Shown here piece after piece: positions 9,744 through 18,171 of a stretch of 64,000 bases of DNA (its first letter is position 1; every line of letters begins with the position of its first letter). Source of the stretch: JAHQVI01 sp963749875. GTDB taxonomy: Bacteria; Pseudomonadota; Alphaproteobacteria; Rhizobiales; Rhodomicrobiaceae. The notes under the pieces were generated by a model, which saw nothing but the letters and a program-made list of their open reading frames with translations, was not told the DNA's origin and did no database searches. The position numbers were made by a program, and so were the translations under genes. The DNA lies in the NCBI GenBank assembly GCA_963749875.1, contig CAVVOX010000004.1:806001-870000 (forward strand), read 5' to 3'.

Positions 9744-10748
9744 ATGAAGGTCTTCGTACCAACGCGCCATCATCTGCATCGGCCCGACCAGGACTTTTCC
9801 GACGGTCTCCCATCATTCGATCACATGGAGCGGCCGGAACGCATCGTCAAAGTCATGGACGGACTCAGGTCCGCCGGCATCTCGGAGTTTATCGATGTCG
9901 ATGCCGCCGCGCCGGAAGCCGTCCTCGACCTGCATGATCGCGACTATGTCGAGTTTCTCTTTGCGATCTCGGAACAGATCAAACCGGATCAGGAATATCT
10001 GCCGCCGATCTTCCACGAACATCTGTCGGAAGCGCCCTTATGGTTTCGCGGCGGCGCCTACGTCCGCGATATCGGGACGCCGATCGGTCCGCACACGGTC
10101 GAAGCCGCATTGAACTCGGCGGCGACGGCGCTCGCGGCGGCCCGGCATGTGCTGGCGACGAATGAGGACAGTTTCGCGCTTTGCCGTCCGCCGGGTCATC
10201 ATGCGGGCCGGCGGCGGTATGGCGGCTATTCATTTTTCAACAATGCCTATCTCGCGGCCAGGCTCATCTCCGATGAAGGCCTGCAAACCGCTGTCCTCGA
10301 CATCGACTATCATGTTGGTGACGGCAGTCTGGAATTCGCCGCCGCCGCCGCGCCCTATTTCTCGCTGCACGCCCATGCCGGACGCAATTACCCCTATCTC
10401 GCCTCTCTCGACGAGGCGGCGTTTCCGCATGTCACGCAGCGGGTCTTTTCCGCCGGCGTGACGGTCGATGATTATCTGCGCCAGCTGGGCGAACTGACCG
10501 CTGCGATTGAAACGCTCAGGCCCGACATCGTCATCGTGTCCCTCGGTTTCGACACGCTCGGGATCGACTACATCCAGGATGAGGAAACGGCCATCGGCGT
10601 GGAGGACTTCGCGCTGATCGGCGCGGCCGTCGCACGGATCCGCGCGCCGCTTCTGCTCATACTCGAAGGCGGATACGACCCCGAACACCTTTCGGCGAGC
10701 GTTGCGCGATTTTTTCGGCGGCTACCGGGCGGCAAGGCGGGATCATGA
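9744..10748 (+). CDS. Histone-deacetylase superfamily protein, acetylpolyamine amidohydrolase type
   Basis: 334 residues carrying the class II deacetylase catalytic set: RPPGHHAGRRRYGGYSFFNN (His-His pair), DIDYHVGDG (Zn ligands Asp and His), and the later Asp in VSLGFDTLGID, plus LILEGGYD near the end. In bacteria this branch includes acetylpolyamine amidohydrolases, which remove acetyl groups from N-acetylputrescine or acetylspermidine. The gene is last in a same-strand run with spermidine synthase and agmatinase, supporting a polyamine substrate. Start is the ATG at 9744, with GGGGCAGGGAC upstream. Confidence 0.83.
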   Translation: MKVFVPTRHHLHRPDQDFSDGLPSFDHMERPERIVKVMDGLRSAGISEFIDVDAAAPEAVLDLHDRDYVEFLFAISEQIKPDQEYLPPIFHEHLSEAPLWFRGGAYVRDIGTPIGPHTVEAALNSAATALAAARHVLATNEDSFALCRPPGHHAGRRRYGGYSFFNNAYLAARLISDEGLQTAVLDIDYHVGDGSLEFAAAAAPYFSLHAHAGRNYPYLASLDEAAFPHVTQRVFSAGVTVDDYLRQLGELTAAIETLRPDIVIVSLGFDTLGIDYIQDEETAIGVEDFALIGAAVARIRAPLLLILEGGYDPEHLSASVARFFRRLPGGKAGS

Positions 10749-10811
10749 CAGTAAGCGCCGAAACGACCCTCCGGAAAGCTAGAGCGGGTTAAGGCGAAAT
10801 GGACGCTTATT

Positions 10812-10833
10812 ACCCTCTCCCCATAGGAGAGGT
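10812..10833. repeat. Small intergenic hairpin
   Basis: CCTCTCC at 10814-10820 and GGAGAGG at 10826-10832 form a perfect 7 bp stem with a 5-base loop, about 65 bases after the deacetylase gene. There is no T-run on either side, so it may be a dispersed palindromic sequence rather than a terminator. Confidence 0.45.
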
Positions 10834-10947
10834 GATCAGTGCAATCGACAGAGTTGTTTCGTCCGAACTGATCGTGATCCAGAAGGGCTCGACGGTTCGA
10901 TTATCGGCTGCGTTGCCATTCGCCGCCCTTTGCGATAGGGCAGAACA

Positions 10948-11931
10948 ATGCGAGCCATGATTTTGGAGCGCGTGGGCGAGCCTCTGCGCCTCGTCCATCG
11001 CGAGACGCCCGCGCCCGGCGCCGGTCAGTTGCTCTTGAAGGTCAGAGCCTGCGCCGTCTGCCGCACCGACCTGCATGTCGTGGATGGCGATCTGCCGCCT
11101 TGCTGCGACACGATCGTGCCCGGGCATGAGATTGTCGGCGAAGTGCTGGCCATCGGGCCGGGCGCAGAGGGCTTCCGCAAGGGCGACCGGGTCGGCGTGC
11201 CCTGGCTCGGCTTCAGCTGCGGCGAGTGCCGCTATTGCCGGGCGGGACAGGAAAATCTCTGCGACCGGGCGAAGTTCACCGGCTATCAGATCGATGGCGG
11301 CTTTGCCGACCACACGGTGGCCAATGCCGCTTTTTGCTTTCCGCTGCCCGAGACCTATAGCGATGTGGAGGCCGCCCCGCTGCTCTGCGCCGGGCTGATT
11401 GGCTACCGCTCGCTGAAGATGGCGGGCGACGGCAAGCGGCTGGGCATTTACGGATTTGGCGCGGCCGCCCATATCGTCGCGCAGGTCGCGCTTTACCAGG
11501 GACGCGAACTCTACGCCTTTACGAGGCCGGGCGATGAGGCGGCGCAGAACTTCGCCCGGTCGCTTGGTTGCCATTGGGTGGGTGGCTCCGATGAACGGCC
11601 GGACACCGAGCTGGACGCGGCAATCATCTTCGCCCCGGTCGGCGCATTGGTGCCTCAGGCGCTCAAAACCGTCCGCAAAGGCGGCATCGTCGTTTGCGGC
11701 GGCATCCATATGTCCGATATTCCGAGCTTTCCCTATGCCGATTTGTGGGGCGAGCGGGTGATCCGCTCGGTCGCCAATCTGACGCGCCAGGACGCCATCG
11801 AGTTCCTGACGCTCGCGCCGCAGGTGCCGGTGAAGACGACGGTTCAAACCTTCCCGCTCGAAGAGGCGAACGAGGCGCTCGCCGCCTTGCGCGACGGAAC
11901 GCTGACCGGCGCGGCGGTGCTGGTGCCGTAA
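10948..11931 (+). CDS. Zinc-dependent alcohol dehydrogenase family protein
   Basis: 327 residues of the medium-chain dehydrogenase/reductase family. The catalytic zinc site is seen in CAVCRTDLH and GHEIVGEV. The structural zinc lobe is the four-Cys cluster SCGECRYCRAGQENLC. The nucleotide fold has GIYGFGAAAHIVAQVA, a variant glycine loop. Such enzymes oxidise alcohols or reduce aldehydes with NAD(P). No neighbour identifies the substrate. It is monocistronic, separated by about 200 bases on each side. Confidence 0.85.
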   Translation: MRAMILERVGEPLRLVHRETPAPGAGQLLLKVRACAVCRTDLHVVDGDLPPCCDTIVPGHEIVGEVLAIGPGAEGFRKGDRVGVPWLGFSCGECRYCRAGQENLCDRAKFTGYQIDGGFADHTVANAAFCFPLPETYSDVEAAPLLCAGLIGYRSLKMAGDGKRLGIYGFGAAAHIVAQVALYQGRELYAFTRPGDEAAQNFARSLGCHWVGGSDERPDTELDAAIIFAPVGALVPQALKTVRKGGIVVCGGIHMSDIPSFPYADLWGERVIRSVANLTRQDAIEFLTLAPQVPVKTTVQTFPLEEANEALAALRDGTLTGAAVLVP

Positions 11932-12140
11932 TTTTCCGCTCGCCATCATCGGCCCCTCGTGCTATTCGCCCCGCTTATGACCAACCATGCTCATCCGCTC
12001 TGGCTTATTATTCTCCTTGGACGCGACGCCGGGGCGGTCTCCTGACGCATGATGACCTCAACCGGCTCGTGAGCGCGCGAGGCGGTTGATCTTTCCAACG
12101 CTCTTGCCTCCGCCGCGAGCCATGACTTCGGACCGGGTCC

Positions 12141-13097
12141 ATGGCTCAACCGATGACGATCGCCTCGCCCACCTACGCACCTGCAAGCGGCTATCTGCTG
12201 GCGGCCTTCGGCGCCGTGCTCTTTTCGATGAAGGCCATCTTCATCAAGCTGGCCTATGGAACGGGCGGCGGCGCGCCGGCGGTCGATGCGATCACCCTGC
12301 TGGCGCTGCGCATGGCCTTTTCGCTGCCGATCTATCTGGTGGTCGGCACATTTGCCTGGCGAGAGCGCTCGCGGGACGGTCGCCCATTGCCGACAGGGCG
12401 GCAGTTCATCGCAGCGGTGCTGGTCGGCGTGCTCGGCTATTACGGCGCGAGCTATCTGGATTTCGAGGGGCTCGTCTATCTCACCGCGCAATTCGAGCGG
12501 CTGATCCTGTTCACCTATCCCTTTTTCGTGATGCTGCTCGGGGCGCTGTTCTTCGGCGGACGGATCACGAGCTGGGGCGTCGGCGCGCTGATCCTGGCCT
12601 ATGCGGGCATTTCCGTAATCTTTTTCGAAGGCGCGATTGCAAGCGGCGATTATACGGCGGTTGGCGTTGCGCTGGTTCTCGGCGCGGCCTTCTGCTTTGC
12701 GCTCTATCAGCTTCTCGCCAAGACGCTGATCACCCATATCGGCAGCCGCATCTTCACCTGTGTCGCGATGAGCGGCGCCTGCCTGGCTGTGCTTCTGCAT
12801 TTCATGGCGGAGAACAGCCCGGGCGTGCTTTTCGATCTGCCTGCGCAAATCATCGGGCTTGGCGCGATGCTCGCCATCATCTCCACCGTTCTGCCTTCTT
12901 TCATGCTCAATGCCGCGCTCGACCGGGTCGGTCCGCAGGCCGTGTCCGTTCTCGGCACGCTCAGCCCGTCGGCAACGATCATCATGGCCATCATCGTGCT
13001 GAACGAGCCCTTCACCACCGCCGATGCGCTCGGCACGGCGCTGGTCATGACGGGTGTCGGCCTGTTCACATGGCGGCACTCGCGGAAGAAGAGCTGA
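12141..13097 (+). CDS. EamA/DMT-family transporter
   Basis: 318 residues with about ten hydrophobic segments arranged as two EamA repeats (roughly 15-150 and 165-310), for example FSMKAIFIKLAYG in helix 1 and VLGTLSPSATIIMAIIVLNE in the second repeat. Drug/metabolite transporters of this group export metabolites or amino acids through the inner membrane. The substrate is unknown. The ATG at 12141 was chosen over upstream ORF extensions because the hydrophobic domain begins within 20 residues. Confidence 0.85.
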   Translation: MAQPMTIASPTYAPASGYLLAAFGAVLFSMKAIFIKLAYGTGGGAPAVDAITLLALRMAFSLPIYLVVGTFAWRERSRDGRPLPTGRQFIAAVLVGVLGYYGASYLDFEGLVYLTAQFERLILFTYPFFVMLLGALFFGGRITSWGVGALILAYAGISVIFFEGAIASGDYTAVGVALVLGAAFCFALYQLLAKTLITHIGSRIFTCVAMSGACLAVLLHFMAENSPGVLFDLPAQIIGLGAMLAIISTVLPSFMLNAALDRVGPQAVSVLGTLSPSATIIMAIIVLNEPFTTADALGTALVMTGVGLFTWRHSRKKS

Positions 13098-13116
13098 GCG
13101 GGCGGCAAGCGGCAAC

Positions 13117-13770
13117 TCACCGCGCGGCGCGGCGCGCGCTCACCGATGCGGGGATGTCCACGCCCGCTATCACCCTGTCGTCGGCTTCCGGCAAACCGGC
13201 TTCCTGCCGCAGCGGGATGACGCCGGCCCAGATCGGCAGGGCGTAATCCTCATCCTCGTCGATGGGGGCTCCGGACCGGGACTTCATCGAGGCCGCCTCG
13301 ATCTCGACGCGCAGCACCGCCGTCGAGCGCAGCTCCTTTTCCGTCATCGGACGGGATTCCGCCCAACGCCCGGGAACCAGATGATCGGTCACCGCCGCCA
13401 GCGCGCTTTCCGCCTCTTCGCTGTCGGTCACGAGCTGGGCAAGGCCGTGAATGACGGCGGAGCGGTAATTCATCGAGCAGTGAAAGGCCGAACGGCCGAT
13501 CACGATCCCGTCCGTCAGCGTGACCGTGACACACACCGGCACGCCCGGCGCCATGGCCTTTGCGAACCGGGCCGCCTTCGCCCCATGAAGATAGAGCCGG
13601 TCGCGGTCCCGGCCGTACACCATCGGCATGACAACCGGACGCCCGTCCTGCACAAACCCGACATGGGCGACCAGCGCCTCGTCGAGCATGGCATAGATCG
13701 CCTCGCGCTCATAGGAGCCGCGATCGGACCGCCGGACCTTGTTCAACCCGCTCACCTCAAAACTGCTCAT
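13117..13770 (-). CDS. Pyridoxamine 5'-phosphate oxidase-like FMN-binding protein
   Basis: 217 residues from the ATG at 13770, which is preceded by AAAGG. The split-barrel flavin fold is recognisable: HVGFVQDGRPVVMPMVYG, LYLHGAKAARFAKAM, and FHCSMNYRSAVIHGLAQLV match the NimA/PNPOx-like group rather than true PdxH. It is transcribed divergently from a MocR/PdxR-type regulator, whose aminotransferase domain binds pyridoxal phosphate. This is a recurrent pairing in alphaproteobacteria and suggests joint control. The enzymatic reaction is unknown. Confidence 0.82.
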   Translation of the reverse strand: MSSFEVSGLNKVRRSDRGSYEREAIYAMLDEALVAHVGFVQDGRPVVMPMVYGRDRDRLYLHGAKAARFAKAMAPGVPVCVTVTLTDGIVIGRSAFHCSMNYRSAVIHGLAQLVTDSEEAESALAAVTDHLVPGRWAESRPMTEKELRSTAVLRVEIEAASMKSRSGAPIDEDEDYALPIWAGVIPLRQEAGLPEADDRVIAGVDIPASVSARRAAR

Positions 13771-13818
13771 GATGCGCCTTTCACGAAAAGATCTCGCTTC
13801 CAGGCTGAGTTGACGGTA

Positions 13819-13868
13819 AATTGGCTCCAATCGGAAGCGCCAATATCTGGAATTTGAGAGAGCCAATT
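13819..13868. promoter_or_regulatory. Candidate MocR operator: inverted 9-mers in the divergent spacer
   Basis: AATTGGCTC at 13819-13827 is inverted as GAGCCAATT at 13860-13868, centre to centre about 41 bases (near four helical turns), between the divergent flavoprotein and MocR genes. MocR regulators bind paired sites upstream of their own and neighbouring genes, so these are plausible half-sites. This rests on pattern only. Confidence 0.45.
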
Positions 13869-13933
13869 GCCGCGCGCACTGTCCGGAATCTCTCGATCTC
13901 GCCCGCGAAGCGCCGGAGCCGCTTCATGCGCAG

Positions 13934-15328
13934 ATGACGGAGCAGATCAAAAGCGCCGTGCTTGCAGGCAAGCTGCCGGCACGCATGCGCCTCCCATCCA
14001 GCCGGCTATTGGCTGAGGAACTGGGGGTCAGCCGGAATACGGTGCTGGCGGCTTTGGACCAGCTCAAGGCCGAGGGGATTCTTGAGGCCGTCCAGGGGTC
14101 GGGCACGTTGGTTGCGGCGATTTCACGCCAGGACTTCGAGGGCGGCGACCGCATCCGTCCGGCTTCGGCGAAGCGCCTCCACCGGCTTGCGCCGCGCTGG
14201 GAGGAGCCGCTGGCGCGCTATCAGCCGGCACGGCTCGACGATCCGCAGCCATTTCAGCCGGGCATCCCCGATCTGCGCTCATTTCCCAAAGAGCTTTGGG
14301 CGACCTCTCTGCGCCGCGCCGCCCGCCTCGCCGACAGCGAAACGGCAGGCTACAGCGCCATGTCCGGCCATCTGCGGTTCCGCCACGTGCTCGCGCGGCA
14401 TTTTGCCGAAACGCGCGGCGTCGTCGCCGAGCCGGAGCAGATCATTGTCACTTCGTCCGCGCGGGGCGGGCTGAGCCTGATCGTCAGCGCTTTGCTGTCC
14501 CCCGGAGAGGAGGCGTGGGTCGAAGAGCCGGGCTTCCGGAGCGCGAAAGCGATTTTCGGCGCAGCGGGGGCGACGCTCGTTCCGGTGCCGGTGGATGCCG
14601 AGGGCATCGACCCGTCGCGCGCGCCGGAGGGGAGCCGCCCACGGCTGATTTATGCGACGCCCTCGCATCAATATCCGACCGGGACGCTGATGACATTGAC
14701 GCGACGTCTTGCCTTGATCGAACGGGCGAGCGAGGCCGGCGGCTATATCATCGAGGATGATTACGACAGCGAGTTCCAATATCGCGGCCGCCCCATTGCG
14801 GCGCTGCAGGGGCTCGATCACACAGGGTGCGTGCTCTATCTGGGCACCTTCGCGAAAAGCCTCGTGCCGGGGCTGAGGGTCGGCTTCATCGTTGTCCCGC
14901 CGGAGCTGGCGGCTCCCTTCGCGCAGATCCATCGCCATACGGGCCAGTTCGTCTCACCGGTCATCCAGCTCGCGCTTGCCGATTTCATCGAGCGCGGCCA
15001 CTACCGCGCCCATCTCCGGCGGATGCGATCCGTCTATGCGCGGCGGCTCGAGCGGTTCGCCGAGGGCATCGTCGGGCATTCGAAGGGTGCGCTCACAGTC
15101 ACAGTCCCCGATGGCGGTCTGCAAACGGTCGTCACATCGCGCGAGGACATGCCGGACGAAGCCCTCGCCGATCGTCTGGCAGGGGCGCAGGTCTACGGCC
15201 AGCCGCTGAGCGCGTTTCATATGATGCCGGACCGCGCCGATCACCGCGGCATCCTGATGGGTTTTGCGGCTTGGGAGGAGCGCGAGGCGGCCCGCGCGTT
15301 TGCGCGGCTTTCAAATGCCTTCGGCTAA
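13934..15328 (+). CDS. MocR-family (GntR-HTH/aminotransferase) transcriptional regulator
   Basis: The N-terminal winged HTH (LPSSRLLAEELGVSRNTVLA, then EGILEAVQGSGTLV) is joined to a fold-type I aminotransferase domain. That domain has GYSAMSGHLRFRHVLA, EDDYDSEFQYRGRP, and the PLP-Lys motif YLGTFAKSLVPGLRVGF. The ATG at 13934 leaves the first HTH helix slightly short. Residues resembling the family N-terminus (LDLAREAPEPLHAQ) are readable in frame just upstream without a standard start codon, so the true start may be upstream and nonstandard. It probably controls itself and the divergent flavoprotein in response to vitamin B6 or an amino compound. Confidence 0.88.
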   Translation: MTEQIKSAVLAGKLPARMRLPSSRLLAEELGVSRNTVLAALDQLKAEGILEAVQGSGTLVAAISRQDFEGGDRIRPASAKRLHRLAPRWEEPLARYQPARLDDPQPFQPGIPDLRSFPKELWATSLRRAARLADSETAGYSAMSGHLRFRHVLARHFAETRGVVAEPEQIIVTSSARGGLSLIVSALLSPGEEAWVEEPGFRSAKAIFGAAGATLVPVPVDAEGIDPSRAPEGSRPRLIYATPSHQYPTGTLMTLTRRLALIERASEAGGYIIEDDYDSEFQYRGRPIAALQGLDHTGCVLYLGTFAKSLVPGLRVGFIVVPPELAAPFAQIHRHTGQFVSPVIQLALADFIERGHYRAHLRRMRSVYARRLERFAEGIVGHSKGALTVTVPDGGLQTVVTSREDMPDEALADRLAGAQVYGQPLSAFHMMPDRADHRGILMGFAAWEEREAARAFARLSNAFG

Positions 15329-15389
15329 GGGGAGGTGGCGTCCAAAGAGGGCGGCCGCACGTAAGTCCAGCTGGAGAAATACGGCAACC

Positions 15390-16277
15390 TCAGGATAATC
15401 GGATTACCTCCGCAAGTAGCAAGTCCAACTCCCTGCGCACATCCACCTGTACTGCTGAAGGCACACTCTCCTTCTGACGGATTTGCTCATGCAAGTAGGC
15501 GTCTCCAATCTTCCGCATCGACTTATCCAAATGCTTCATAGAGTCCTTGAATGATTGTCCGCCGTGGCAATTCGCTACCTCCCGGAAATTCGCCTTTTTG
15601 AAGACTGGGGGCACATGGTCAATGATCCCACGAACAAGCATTGCCACGCTAATGTAGCTTCTGCTTTCATAAGCAATGTTGAGTTCCAGGCACATTTGAA
15701 TCAGTCTTCTAAAATCCCAGTTTTGGGAAGACACCCTGCGAATTTCATCAAGCCGAGACGGATCGACGTATGGGTCATTTCGAGGTGCTGTTTTTGCACT
15801 TACGGGAGAACTAGACGGTCTACGCTGCATCTGCTTGCGCGCCCCGCAGACTATTTCGACTATTTCCGTCACACATGCGTACGACGGTCCTCCCATACCT
15901 CTGCCAGCATCTTCGCCGTAGACGGCCATTAGCTTTCGCGAATATTCGTTCGAATCTCCCAGCCCTTCGTCGACGAGCGTTTTGGCCTCCAGGAACAATC
16001 GCTCGAATATTGCTTGATCGTCGGTTTGGAGGAAAAGCCCTGTCAGGTTGCCGCCGTCAACGAATCTTTCCTTTAGCGCGTCAAGCTCCTCGCACGCATC
16101 AAGAAGCTCATCTTCGATTATCGCTCCCGACTCCGAGTCAGCGATCCACTGTTTTACAACCGTGGCCTTTTCCTTCGAGTATTTTCCAGCACCAACTCGA
16201 TAGCGAACTTCTGGGAGGCCTAGTTGCGAAAGGCTCTTGCGGAAAGCTCGGCGTTCTTCGGGATCATCCAAATTCAT
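15390..16277 (-). CDS. Accessory protein with a conserved helical C-terminal domain, unknown function
   Basis: 295 residues, lower GC than its neighbours. The N-terminal half is charged and helical, with no clear motif. The C-terminal 130 residues (DFRRLIQMCLELNIAYESRS, then VAMLVRGIIDHVPPVF, then SFKDSMKHLDKSMRKIGDAY) match a domain I remember from many hypothetical proteins of genomic islands and defence-rich regions. It has no established name I can give. It may be an abortive-infection or sensor-type accessory domain. The start codon overlaps the stop of a 65-residue upstream ORF by ATGA, implying a two-gene transcript. Confidence 0.72.
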   Translation of the reverse strand: MNLDDPEERRAFRKSLSQLGLPEVRYRVGAGKYSKEKATVVKQWIADSESGAIIEDELLDACEELDALKERFVDGGNLTGLFLQTDDQAIFERLFLEAKTLVDEGLGDSNEYSRKLMAVYGEDAGRGMGGPSYACVTEIVEIVCGARKQMQRRPSSSPVSAKTAPRNDPYVDPSRLDEIRRVSSQNWDFRRLIQMCLELNIAYESRSYISVAMLVRGIIDHVPPVFKKANFREVANCHGGQSFKDSMKHLDKSMRKIGDAYLHEQIRQKESVPSAVQVDVRRELDLLLAEVIRLS

Positions 16278-16471
16278 ATCCGCAGTATTTCTTGTCTGAA
16301 GCGTTGGCGAAACATATCCGACTCGTCTGCGCTCCGCTTATTCGGCAGGCGCAAGGCTGTCAATGCACGTGCCAACGTCGGAAGTGTTTGATGCGCCCGA
16401 TCAGCATCGGTCGAGGGCGTGATCATGGCTTTCCATTTAATGCGGAAATCCAAACCCGAATCCACAAGCAT
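16274..16471 (-). CDS. Small ORF coupled to the 295-residue accessory gene
   Basis: 65 codons from ATG 16471 to a TGA that overlaps the next start (ATGA). It is charged and soluble (LDFRIKWKAMITPS at the N-terminus, DMFRQRFRQEILRI at the C-terminus). No family recognised. The overlap with the following gene is the main evidence that it is translated. The frame stays open further upstream, so the start is uncertain. Confidence 0.42.
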   Translation of the reverse strand: MLVDSGLDFRIKWKAMITPSTDADRAHQTLPTLARALTALRLPNKRSADESDMFRQRFRQEILRI

Positions 16472-16491
16472 CACGAACAAGGCATCTAAGC

Positions 16492-16962
16492 TTAATTCGA
16501 TTTTGCAGGAATGCCCCGCAAAAACGCTGCGACTGCGGGCGTTGAACAGAGTCGTTCGAGATCCTCCGCACTCGGAAGCTGCGGGCGGTCCCGCTCGCGA
16601 TCGACCATGCAGAGGAATCCCAGCGCTTTGTCCGGTGCGGCCTGGAACTGATGCCACGTCATCGGCGGGATCGAGACGAGATCGAAGGGCGCGATGTCCC
16701 GCACCTCCTCGCCAACGAGGCAGCGTCCCGTTCCGTGCAGGATCACGACGGCGTGGACATGCTCGTGGCGCTCCAGAGAGGAATAACCGCCGGGCGCGAT
16801 CTCGAAATAGCGCAGCTCGCCGGACAGATTTTCGTCCCCGAACAGCGTCTGGCGCGTGATGTCCTTGAACGGCGCGCTGCCTTCCTTTTTATAGGCATGC
16901 AGCTCCACATCGGCCCAGCGAAAACCGCCCTTATGACCGCGGAAGCTCTTATTCTGGCTCAT
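16492..16962 (-). CDS. Cupin protein, probable 1-methylthioxylulose-5-phosphate methylsulfurylase
   Basis: 156 residues, a single-domain cupin with metal-binding motifs HEHVHAVVILHGTGRCLVGE (His, His, Glu) and PPMTWHQFQA (His). Its first 14 bases overlap the end of the RuBisCO-like gene. In Rhodospirillum rubrum a cupin next to a RuBisCO-like protein converts 1-methylthioxylulose-5-phosphate to 1-deoxyxylulose-5-phosphate and methanethiol. That precedent supports the assignment here, but a different cupin reaction cannot be excluded from sequence alone. Confidence 0.7.
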   Translation of the reverse strand: MSQNKSFRGHKGGFRWADVELHAYKKEGSAPFKDITRQTLFGDENLSGELRYFEIAPGGYSSLERHEHVHAVVILHGTGRCLVGEEVRDIAPFDLVSIPPMTWHQFQAAPDKALGFLCMVDRERDRPQLPSAEDLERLCSTPAVAAFLRGIPAKSN

Positions 16963-18064
16963 CGGGCCTTTCCTTACTCAGCTCCGCCACCTGACTGACA
17001 AAACGCGCCGTCTCTTCGCTCAGGCGCTCGCGTGCCGCCAGCAATCCGCCGCCGATCAGGATCATCGTGTCCCGGCCATAGAATTTAAGAATTTCATCAA
17101 GCCGGTCCAAGGTCATGCCGCCTGCCGGGACAGGCATAGCCCGCTCGATCGGCCCCCATGGAGCGCGCGCCATCTTCGCAATCGCGGCGCAAGTCGCGGC
17201 GGAATGGCCGAAACGGCCGCCATGATGGGGAAATATGATAGCATCGGTGCCGAACAGCCGAAACAGCTTGCCCAAGAGGAGCGGCGGTGCGATCCGCGCC
17301 GCTCCAGCCATGGCCGGGTGGGCGATGAAAGCCATGTCCGGATTTTCGCGGGCGACGGTGTGAAAAGCCGGCAGACCGATGACCATCGGAACGGCGAGCA
17401 GCGTGTCGAGCCCCTCATCCCGCGCGATCTGCACCTGCCGGCGAAGCGCGTCGAGATTTCCGGAGAGGCTCGGGACGTACCGCGTGGGCCACCCGGTTTC
17501 CGCCGACGCTTTGCGGGCAGCGGCCGCGCAGGCTTTTACGCGCTCCGCAAAGGGCGCATAGGCCTGATCGGCAAGGTTGTGATCATCTTTGACATAATCG
17601 ATGCCGCCAAGGGCGAAACGAAAGGTGAGATCGGCGAGCGCGTCGGGCGAAAGCCCTTGCGGTTTGATCGCCGAACAGGTCAGAGCGCGCTGCCCCGCAC
17701 CGACGCGCTTGCGTAGACCGCCAATGCCGGCGGCCGGCCCGCAGAAGGTCGCGAGCAAATCCGGCGGCATCTCGACATCCTCCAGCGTGACATCGTCATG
17801 CAGCGAGCTATTGCCGAACAGCACGTTCAGAAGCTGCCCGGCCTCGTCGCCCGCCGTCGCCGCCGCAAGCGAGATGCGCGTTCGAAATGTCCCGCCGCCC
17901 CCGTCCTCGACGCTTTCGACCCGGCCGACGACCTCATCCAGCACGAATCCGTCGTCAATCGCGGCAAGCGGCATCTCGACGCTCTGCTCAATGGCGAGCG
18001 CCTCTGCCTTGCGGGCGATCTCGTCACTCTTGCAGCGAATGCGATAAATGGCGGCGAAGCGCAT
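16949..18064 (-). CDS. RuBisCO-like protein (form IV), probable 5-methylthioribulose-1-phosphate isomerase
   Basis: 371 residues from ATG 18064 (GAGG just upstream). A longer frame to 18139 lacks homology. RuBisCO superfamily motifs are clear: FGNSSLHDDVTLEDVEMP, CSAIKPQGLSP (catalytic-loop Lys), and GGIDYVKDDH with the carbamylated Lys. The residue after KDD is His, not the Glu of true RuBisCO, and loop-6 motifs for carboxylation are absent, so this does not fix CO2. Together with the coupled cupin it resembles the R. rubrum methylthioadenosine-isoprenoid shunt. mtnP and mtnA are not in this window. Confidence 0.85.
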   Translation of the reverse strand: MRFAAIYRIRCKSDEIARKAEALAIEQSVEMPLAAIDDGFVLDEVVGRVESVEDGGGGTFRTRISLAAATAGDEAGQLLNVLFGNSSLHDDVTLEDVEMPPDLLATFCGPAAGIGGLRKRVGAGQRALTCSAIKPQGLSPDALADLTFRFALGGIDYVKDDHNLADQAYAPFAERVKACAAAARKASAETGWPTRYVPSLSGNLDALRRQVQIARDEGLDTLLAVPMVIGLPAFHTVARENPDMAFIAHPAMAGAARIAPPLLLGKLFRLFGTDAIIFPHHGGRFGHSAATCAAIAKMARAPWGPIERAMPVPAGGMTLDRLDEILKFYGRDTMILIGGGLLAARERLSEETARFVSQVAELSKERPDEPE

Positions 18065-18171
18065 AAGACCTCGATCGGAAAACGGGCGCCGGACGTTCAC
18101 GGATCGGCGCGATAGCGCTATTTGCCCCTCCCAACGCATTCTTGCAAGTCCGCTTCCAGGCAGGCCCCGCG

